Shown here: positions 34,978-40,154 of the stretch, one piece after another | How the letters are laid out: every line of letters begins with the position of its first letter | Numbering within the stretch: the first letter of the stretch is position 1 | Origin: UBA4722 sp041690995 | Lineage (GTDB): Bacteria; Pseudomonadota; Gammaproteobacteria; DSM-16500 | DNA: 40,154 bases | Assembly: GCA_041690995.1 (NCBI GenBank) | Contig: JBEPVM010000009.1 | Coordinates: 1-40,154, forward strand | Direction: 5' to 3' | The notes under the pieces: model-generated | Told to the model about the DNA's origin: nothing | What the model saw: only the letters and a program-made list of their open reading frames with translations | Databases searched by the model: none | Translations under genes and position numbers: made by a program

Positions 34978-35368
34978 TCATTGGCATCAGGGTAATCGCA
35001 CTCAGCTTTTTCTTTTTAGCCAGATGAGTAAGCAACTCTACAGGGTTAAAAAGGCATTTGACCCCCGCCCCGTCATTGCGAGGCCGCGAAGCGGTTGGCC
35101 GAAGCAATCTAGCTTTTAAACTCTTTTTTAAAATAACGTATCGTATCCTATCACTCACGACAGGTGGGGTAAGAGACGCCTGGATATTTTTCCCTAACAC
35201 CCTCTCTGATTTAAATTTCAAAAAATATAAAAGCTGGATTGCTTCGGCCAAGCGCTCCGCGGCCTCGCAATGACAGCGTAGAGAGTGCATTCCTCTTCAA
35301 AAATACAAGACTGATTTTTTATTTAGCTAAAACCTAAAATTTCAGTGCGATTACCCTGTCATTGGCAT
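34978..35368. mobile_element. MITE-like element with 10-bp target-site duplication
   Basis: A 371-bp element (34988-35358) bounded by perfect 15-bp terminal inverted repeats, CAGGGTAATCGCACT and AGTGCGATTACCCTG, which continue imperfectly for about 20 more bases. It is flanked by identical direct repeats TCATTGGCAT (34978-34987 and 35359-35368), a 10-bp target duplication. It holds no transposase; inside are the inverted arms at 35071-35275. The remaining bases between the phosphodiesterase and ettA genes hold one REP-like repeat (35400-35430) and no gene. Confidence 0.88.
35071..35275. repeat. Inverted arms inside the MITE, same family as the mfd insert
   Basis: CGTCATTGCGAGGCCGCGAAG at the left pairs with CGCGGCCTCGCAATGACA at the right over about 47 bases with few mismatches, with roughly 110 bases between. 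Both arms share CGTCATTGCGAGG and GAAGCAATC with the mfd insert. Confidence 0.8.
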
Positions 35369-35399
35369 TTACAAATAGCAGAGCCTGTTGATTTAATTA

Positions 35400-35430
35400 T
35401 GTCATTCGCGAAGGCGGGAATGACACAGTT
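35400..35430. repeat. REP-like palindrome, dispersed copy
   Basis: TGTCATTC/GAATGACA stem around CGCGAAGGCGG, followed by CAGTTAAA as in the repeat cluster at 30-98. It sits just after the ettA stop. Confidence 0.7.
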
Positions 35431-35454
35431 AAAAAATCAATGTTCCCTATTAAT

Positions 35455-37128
35455 TTAATGCTCTAATTTTTTATATCTAATCCTGTGCGGCTGTTTAGCC
35501 TGTTCCCCTAAACGATGCAATCTATCTTCTTCATAGTCAGCATAATTTCCATTAAAAAACACCGCCGTACTATCCCCTTCAAACGCTAATATATGCGTAG
35601 CGATACGATCTAAAAACCATCTATCGTGTGAAATGACCATCGCACAACCAGGGAAACTTAATAAAGCATCTTCTAATGCGCGCAGTGTTTCAACATCCAA
35701 ATCATTAGTAGGTTCATCCAATAATAATACATTCGCACCACGGCTCAATAACTTAGCCAAATGGACGCGATTACGTTCACCGCCTGATAAATCTTTAATA
35801 AACTTTTGCTGATCAGAGCCTTTAAAATTAAACCGGCCAACATAAGCACGGGATGGCATTTGGTAAGTACCAATAGTCATAATATCCTGGCCATCTGATA
35901 ATTCTTGCCAAACTGTATTTTTATCATTTAATGAATCACGGCTTTGGTCAACATACGCTAATTTAACAGTCTCACCCAAGCGCACAGCACCTGTATCAGA
36001 CTGTTCTTGACCGATAATCATTTTAAATAAAGTCGATTTACCCGCGCCATTCGGACCAATAATGCCAACAATAGCCCCAGGCGGCACAGTAAAACTTAAA
36101 TTATCAAACAATAAGCGATCATTAAACTCTTTGCTTAAGGCAGTTGCTTCAATGACGACATCACCGAGTCTAGGTCCTGGCGGAATATATAGCTCTTGCG
36201 TTTCGCTGCGTTTTTGAAATTCTTTAGAACTCAATTCATCGAAACGTGCCAAGCGCGCCTTGCTTTTTGTTTGACGACCTTTAGGATTGCTGCGAACCCA
36301 TTCAAGTTCTTGTTTCATGGCTTTTTGATGAGACGTTTGCTCACGTTCTTCTTGCGCGAGGCGTTTTTCTTTTTGTTCTAGCCAGGCAGAATAATTACCT
36401 TCATACGGTATCCCTTGGCCACGGTCTAATTCTAAAATCCACCCTGCAACGTTATCTAAAAAATAACGATCATGTGTTACAGCAACCACTGTGCCAGAGT
36501 AGTCATGTAAAAACTGCTCTAGCCAAGTAATACTTTCCGCATCTAAATGGTTAGTCGGTTCATCCAGCAACAACATATCGGGCTTAGAGAGTAATAAGCG
36601 ACAAAGCGCAACACGCCGATGTTCGCCTCCCGATAATGTAGTCACATCTGCATCCCATGGGGGCAAACGTAACGCATCTGCGGCAATTTCTAATTTACGT
36701 TCAAGCTCCCAAGCACCCGCCGCATCAATTTCAGCTTGTAATCGACTCTGTTCTTCAAGCAGTTTATTCATTTCAGCATCGCTCATAGGCTCAGCAAAGC
36801 GCATGCTAATGTCATTAAAACGCGTTAATAATGCAATAGTTTCTGCAACACCTGCTTCTACATTTTCGCGAACATTTTTATGAGGGTCGAGTTGAGGTTC
36901 TTGAGGAAGATAACCAATTTTAATACCGGGTTGTGGGCGTGCTTCACCCATAAATTCTTTATCAATGCCCGCCATAATTCTTAATAAAGTAGATTTACCG
37001 GAACCGTTTAATCCCAACACGCCAATTTTCGCGCCGTGAAAAAAAGAAACCCAAATGTTTTTTAATATTTCGCGCTTAGGCGGAACAACTTTGCTCACGC
37101 CTTGCATTGTGTAAATATATTGTGCCAT
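35455..37128 (-). CDS. ettA: Energy-dependent translational throttle protein EttA (ABC-F)
   Basis: ABC-F ATPase that binds the ribosomal E site and gates the first elongation step according to ATP:ADP. 557 residues from the ATG at 37128, chosen because EttA begins MAQYIYTM and AGGT lies just upstream. Two nucleotide domains: Walker A GLNGSGKST and GPNGAGKST, signatures LSGGEHRRVALCRLLL and LSGGERNRVHLAKLL, Walker B LLLDEPTNHLD and LLLDEPTNDLD, separated by the charged linker with KGRQTKSKARLARFDEL. Single gene. Confidence 0.96.
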   Translation of the reverse strand: MAQYIYTMQGVSKVVPPKREILKNIWVSFFHGAKIGVLGLNGSGKSTLLRIMAGIDKEFMGEARPQPGIKIGYLPQEPQLDPHKNVRENVEAGVAETIALLTRFNDISMRFAEPMSDAEMNKLLEEQSRLQAEIDAAGAWELERKLEIAADALRLPPWDADVTTLSGGEHRRVALCRLLLSKPDMLLLDEPTNHLDAESITWLEQFLHDYSGTVVAVTHDRYFLDNVAGWILELDRGQGIPYEGNYSAWLEQKEKRLAQEEREQTSHQKAMKQELEWVRSNPKGRQTKSKARLARFDELSSKEFQKRSETQELYIPPGPRLGDVVIEATALSKEFNDRLLFDNLSFTVPPGAIVGIIGPNGAGKSTLFKMIIGQEQSDTGAVRLGETVKLAYVDQSRDSLNDKNTVWQELSDGQDIMTIGTYQMPSRAYVGRFNFKGSDQQKFIKDLSGGERNRVHLAKLLSRGANVLLLDEPTNDLDVETLRALEDALLSFPGCAMVISHDRWFLDRIATHILAFEGDSTAVFFNGNYADYEEDRLHRLGEQAKQPHRIRYKKLEH

Positions 37129-37156
37129 ATTTGTACCTGGTAACACCAATAAATAG

Positions 37157-37190
37157 GTGGATTACAACGTAAAAGACGCTTGTAATCCAC
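37157..37190 (-). terminator. Hairpin between the lysine-rich gene and ettA
   Basis: GTGGATTACAA (37157-37167) pairs perfectly with TTGTAATCCAC (37180-37190), loop of 12. It follows the stop of the minus-strand lysine-rich gene and precedes ettA. No U-run, so it may be a weak terminator or a leader structure. Confidence 0.5.
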
Positions 37191-37206
37191 TCAACACTCA
37201 CTTTAT

Positions 37207-37314
37207 TTATTTCCCGGCTTTTTTATCTTTTTTTGCCGCTCTTTTTTCTTTTAAAGTTTTTTGCGGTGCTTTTTTATCCTTGGAATCTTTTTTTGTATCT
37301 TTAGATTTACTCAT
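37207..37314 (-). CDS. 35-residue lysine-rich protein
   Basis: Starts at an ATG with GGAG eight bases upstream. Composition is extreme: about 15 Lys with Asp, Ala and Arg and no hydrophobic core, so it is probably disordered and may bind nucleic acid or simply be a short basic peptide. No family recognised. The ribosome site and the hairpin after the stop support it as a real gene. The stretch 37315-37593 upstream holds an inverted repeat near 37362-37398 (ACAAGTT/AACTTGT) and nothing else clear. Confidence 0.55.
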   Translation of the reverse strand: MSKSKDTKKDSKDKKAPQKTLKEKRAAKKDKKAGK

Positions 37315-37593
37315 TATACAATCTCCATTATAAAATATAAAAAAGTTGGGTTAGAAAATCAGACTCACAAGTTATATAAAAAACAACTTGTTAAGTCAAC
37401 TCTAATTTATTGCCCTGCATAAAAAGAACATGATCTTGTCTACCCATCATCTCTAAATCAGGGATTATTATATTAAAATGCCGTATACAGCACGGGCATA
37501 CCCTATATAACAAACCAATATATTATATTTAAGTGGAAAAAATAAAAATTTTTTTATATTAATAGCGCCCTCATAGCAGCCTAAAACAACGTC

Positions 37594-39588
37594 CTATGAA
37601 GTTTTAAAAAAACAACCTCTACGGTAATCTACAATGTCGTTTGAGGTACCCGCAGAGACCATATCATCTAATACCTTTGTGGCCGTACTTGAATAGCTTG
37701 CATTGCCAAGCTCAGGTGTCTGTTTGCCGCAATTGTTAGCTAACGCATATAGTATAGATGCGCCTTTTGACGGTCTAAAAGATGGGAAAGAAGAGGCTTT
37801 CCATTTGCCGAAATTTGTCGCTGCTTTCATCTGCGAGCTAAGATCAAGTAATCTTTTTTTCAATACCAATTCATTTCTTTCTTGCAGGTGATTTTCTAAA
37901 AAGCTTTTTATTTTATTTCTACGAGCGGCAAAGATAATCTTCTGCTCTTTACTTGCACCATTATTTTTGCTTTGTAGACGGCGTATTTCAGCTTGTAAAG
38001 TTAACCAAATCTTTCTTTGTAATAAAATCTCGTGTCTCAACTCATTTTTAATTTTTAATAAAAATTCTTGTTCTAATGATTTAAATTTAGCTTGATATTT
38101 TTGAAATTGTGCTTCTAGCTCAGATAAATCATTGGCTGCCACTAAACTACTTCTTACAGATTTAGCTAAAAGAGCATTTTGTTCTTTAAAATCCTCAAAT
38201 ACAACAGCTTTGAAATTAGAAGGGTCTTGCTCGTGGGCTGGAATATGTTCAAAAAAAGTCTCTGATTTTCTTTCCTCATTATTCTCCCCTATGTATGTTT
38301 CTTCTTTAAGTGCTCTCACTTGCTCAACCAAGATTTTTTGTTCGAATAGTTCTAGTGACGTTATACTCAATAAGCCTAATGATATCTTCACTAGCATTTC
38401 CCTCTTTCTTTGCTCTTCAATAGGCGCATTATCTGCGATAACTAATTGAAAGGACTCCTCATCGGCTAGTTCCCATTTTTCTTCCTCGACCTCAACTGTT
38501 TTGCCACCTGTTATGTCTAGTAGTAATCTGCGTAATCCACCTAATAAAGGCAAGTAATCTATTCTTCCTTTACGGATTGCTGCCTGTAAGCATTGCATTC
38601 TTTTCATAAGAAAAAATTTTTTTAGGGAAAAATCGTCTGATTTTTCCTCTTCCATTTCTTCTATGGGCGCCCTAGAAAAAGAGGTTAAACTCAATATATC
38701 TGCCATTATTAAACAATCAAAAGAATCGATGGCCTTGAAAGAATGAATGTCTAATATGAAGCTTATGAGAGTATTTTTATCGACTGGAATACCTTTACCT
38801 TTAAGAAAAGAAAAATAAAGCAGTCGGATTTTCAATGCGAGAAGCTGATCGTGAATATCTTTTCCTGCTACTTGTAAGGCAAATTCTACGTGCTCAAGCC
38901 ATTGGATATGCCCTTCTGTAAGATCGTTGGGATCGTCAGGAATAGTGTCTGGAAAAAAAGAAAAGAACCCCTCTGGTTCATAATCATCCGCTCGTAGGTT
39001 GTCCGAAACAAATGAGTATATTGCTTTTCTTCTGCCTAATATTTGGTCATAGCTCATTCCGTGCGCGCGATAGTTTAAGAATTGATCAGCAAAAGTTGCA
39101 TCTGTCTGGGAATAATTGTGAGGACGCAATCTATAAAAAAACATCTCACATGAATAACACCGATCTATAATAAGTTTCTCAATCATTACCACATCTTTGG
39201 ATCCATCGAAATATGAACATAATAGATGATTCATGGCTTTAAAAGAAATTTTTCTAATAAAGTAAAGAAGTACAGTAGGATCTAGCTTGTTTTCTTCGAA
39301 TATTGCTATGTGTAAGGCAGTTTCCCCTTTCGAATCGACCTCTGTTAGAGCTTTCTCTAAAGCACGGCGAGATATTTTTTGTAAAAGCAATAAACAAGTT
39401 TCTGAATCTCCTTCCCTCATTATTTTATGCAAAAATAAATTGTTTTGATCGACAGATGTAGTCAATAAATATTCTAGCTCTGAGGGGGGTAGTGTTTTAA
39501 TTTTCTCAGAAAGTTCATCGATATCAACCGACTGCCCTATAGGATATCCGCTCTCTAGATCTCTTATCTCTTCTGAATGACTAAGCAT
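37594..39588 (-). CDS. Unknown protein with ankyrin-like repeats, effector-like
   Basis: 664 residues from the ATG at 39588 (GAG nine bases upstream); an in-frame ATG three codons earlier is possible. Residues about 45-120 contain two ankyrin-like units: NNLFLHKIMREGDSETCLLLLQKI and, more clearly, SKGETALHIAIFEENK. The middle is helical and unrecognised, with an acidic EEMEEEK stretch. Residues about 480-590 form a coiled coil, and the C-terminus is polar. No signal peptide or membrane segment. Ankyrin repeats in such genomes often mark host-directed proteins; that is inference. Confidence 0.65.
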   Translation of the reverse strand: MLSHSEEIRDLESGYPIGQSVDIDELSEKIKTLPPSELEYLLTTSVDQNNLFLHKIMREGDSETCLLLLQKISRRALEKALTEVDSKGETALHIAIFEENKLDPTVLLYFIRKISFKAMNHLLCSYFDGSKDVVMIEKLIIDRCYSCEMFFYRLRPHNYSQTDATFADQFLNYRAHGMSYDQILGRRKAIYSFVSDNLRADDYEPEGFFSFFPDTIPDDPNDLTEGHIQWLEHVEFALQVAGKDIHDQLLALKIRLLYFSFLKGKGIPVDKNTLISFILDIHSFKAIDSFDCLIMADILSLTSFSRAPIEEMEEEKSDDFSLKKFFLMKRMQCLQAAIRKGRIDYLPLLGGLRRLLLDITGGKTVEVEEEKWELADEESFQLVIADNAPIEEQRKREMLVKISLGLLSITSLELFEQKILVEQVRALKEETYIGENNEERKSETFFEHIPAHEQDPSNFKAVVFEDFKEQNALLAKSVRSSLVAANDLSELEAQFQKYQAKFKSLEQEFLLKIKNELRHEILLQRKIWLTLQAEIRRLQSKNNGASKEQKIIFAARRNKIKSFLENHLQERNELVLKKRLLDLSSQMKAATNFGKWKASSFPSFRPSKGASILYALANNCGKQTPELGNASYSSTATKVLDDMVSAGTSNDIVDYRRGCFFKTS

Positions 39589-39711
39589 AATAAGCATCTC
39601 AATTAAAAAACAGTTTTTATTTATTTTTTACTTACTTTAATATATCGGATTTTAAGCTACTATTTTCTTCGAATTAACTACCTCTCATTTTTTAATTCAC
39701 ACTGTTTTTAT

Positions 39712-39739
39712 AACAAGCGTAATGTATTCTACGCTTGTT
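39712..39739 (-). terminator. Terminator-like hairpin of the 57-bp-repeat gene
   Basis: Stem AACAAGCGTA (39712-39721) and TACGCTTGTT (39730-39739), loop of 8, overlapping the stop codon of the minus-strand gene. Confidence 0.6.
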
Positions 39740-40154
39740 ACTTAAAATGCCGCAACATTAAAAGAAAGAATTTATCACACTTTTTAAAATCTATTATCTT
39801 TGGAGTTGTTATCTCTAAAATACTTTTTTTTCGCATCTTTATTTTTAAAAGTGTTGCTTCTTGTCCTTTCGCTTCCATCTTCACTTCGAGGGCTATCGCT
39901 TCTGAAGCTGCTGCTTCGTGTTCTTTCACTTCTGCCTTCACTTCGAGGGCTATCACTTCTGAAGCTGCTGCTTCTTGTTCTTTCACTTCTACCTTCACTT
40001 CGAGGGCTATCACTTCTGAAGCTGCTGCTTCGTGTTCTTTCACCTCTGCCTTCACTTCGAGGGCTATTGTTTCTAAAGCTACTGCTTCTTGTCCTTTCGC
40101 TTCTACCTTCACTTCGAGGGCTATCACTTCTGAAGCTGCTGCTTCGTGTTCTTT
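39738..40154 (-). CDS. Tandem-repeat protein, C-terminal part only (runs off the window)
   Basis: At least 139 residues are open to the window edge; the start lies beyond 40154. Apart from a basic C-terminal tail (KIKMRKKSILEITTPK), it consists of 19-residue repeats of the form VIALEVKAEVKEHEAAASE, at least five and a partial unit, helical and charged. GTG at 40127 is only the Val of a repeat. The repeats alternate between H-type (KEHE) and Q-type (KEQE or KGQE) units. Family unknown. The gene precedes the ankyrin-like protein gene on the same strand, with about 150 bases between them. Confidence 0.7.
   Translation of the reverse strand, partial: KEHEAAASEVIALEVKVEAKGQEAVALETIALEVKAEVKEHEAAASEVIALEVKVEVKEQEAAASEVIALEVKAEVKEHEAAASEAIALEVKMEAKGQEATLLKIKMRKKSILEITTPKIIDFKKCDKFFLLMLRHFK
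39852..40154. repeat. 57-bp tandem repeat array, continuing beyond the window
   Basis: The marker ACTTCGAGGGCTAT occurs at 39883, 39940, 39997, 40054 and 40111, exactly 57 bp apart. The units are coding (19 codons), and the outermost units have drifted more than the central ones. Confidence 0.93.

Noticed and set aside
35058..35273. Plus-strand open frame within the MITE
   Set aside because: Composed of the palindromic arms, with no start context or protein features; the arms are open in several frames.
34967..35290. A 108-codon N-terminal extension of the phosphodiesterase gene
   Set aside because: It is the translation of the inserted element and lacks a start with a ribosome site; the signal peptide and GAGGA place the start at 34966.

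Overview
The window is a gene-dense, AT-rich stretch of a gammaproteobacterial chromosome. It has an aerobic respiratory backbone arranged much as in Pseudomonas and Legionella. Interspersed with this are long proteins with no family I recognise: coiled-coil, ankyrin-like, multi-pass membrane and tandem-repeat types. They look like the host-directed effectors of Legionellales (Coxiella, Rickettsiella, Berkiella, Legionella). I infer an intracellular or host-associated member of that order. No dot/icm secretion genes or rRNA are present to prove it.

Layout. 1-1.3 kb: palindromic repeats and an Rpn/YhgA-like nuclease-transposase gene. 1.4-5.0 kb: mfd, carrying an in-frame palindromic insert. 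5.1-6.7 kb: a DUF47 (PhoU-like) gene and a PiT phosphate transporter. 6.7-10.5 kb: a small zinc-ribbon gene and two unknown membrane proteins. 10.6-18.7 kb, minus strand: a cytochrome c oxidase operon running from the COX2-cytochrome c fusion through COX1, CtaG, SURF1, a thioredoxin-like protein, CtaA, CtaB and SCO1, followed by a TlpA-like lipoprotein and a small cytochrome c. 18.8-21.6 kb, plus strand, divergent from it: a tetrahaem cytochrome c, COX3 and a small membrane protein. 21.7-24.8 kb: a 1049-residue coiled-coil protein on the opposite strand. 24.9-30.7 kb: a compact cytochrome c maturation operon, small membrane gene-ccmABCDEFGH, including a short ccmD. 30.7-31.5 kb: a candidate GNAT toxin-antitoxin pair. 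31.5-35 kb: lysA, a divergent Sfp-type phosphopantetheinyl transferase and a secreted acid-sphingomyelinase-like phosphodiesterase. 35-35.4 kb: a 371-bp MITE-like element with terminal inverted repeats and a 10-bp target duplication. 35.5-37.1 kb: ettA. 37.2-40.15 kb: a tiny lysine-rich gene, an ankyrin-like protein, and the 3' end of a gene built of 57-bp repeats that runs off the window.

The respiratory genes form one programme. The Ccm system attaches haem to the c-type cytochromes encoded next door (COX2 fusion, tetrahaem and small cytochromes). CtaA and CtaB make haem A. SCO1, CtaG and SURF1 assemble the metal centres of the oxidase.

The most unusual signals are mobile palindromic sequences. 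Two different families sit in frame inside conserved genes (mfd and ctaA), in the manner of Rickettsia palindromic elements. A MITE-like element with a clean 10-bp target duplication lies between the phosphodiesterase gene and its former upstream region. Other long palindromes and tandem repeats lie between genes. No CRISPR array, tRNA, rRNA or complete insertion sequence was seen.
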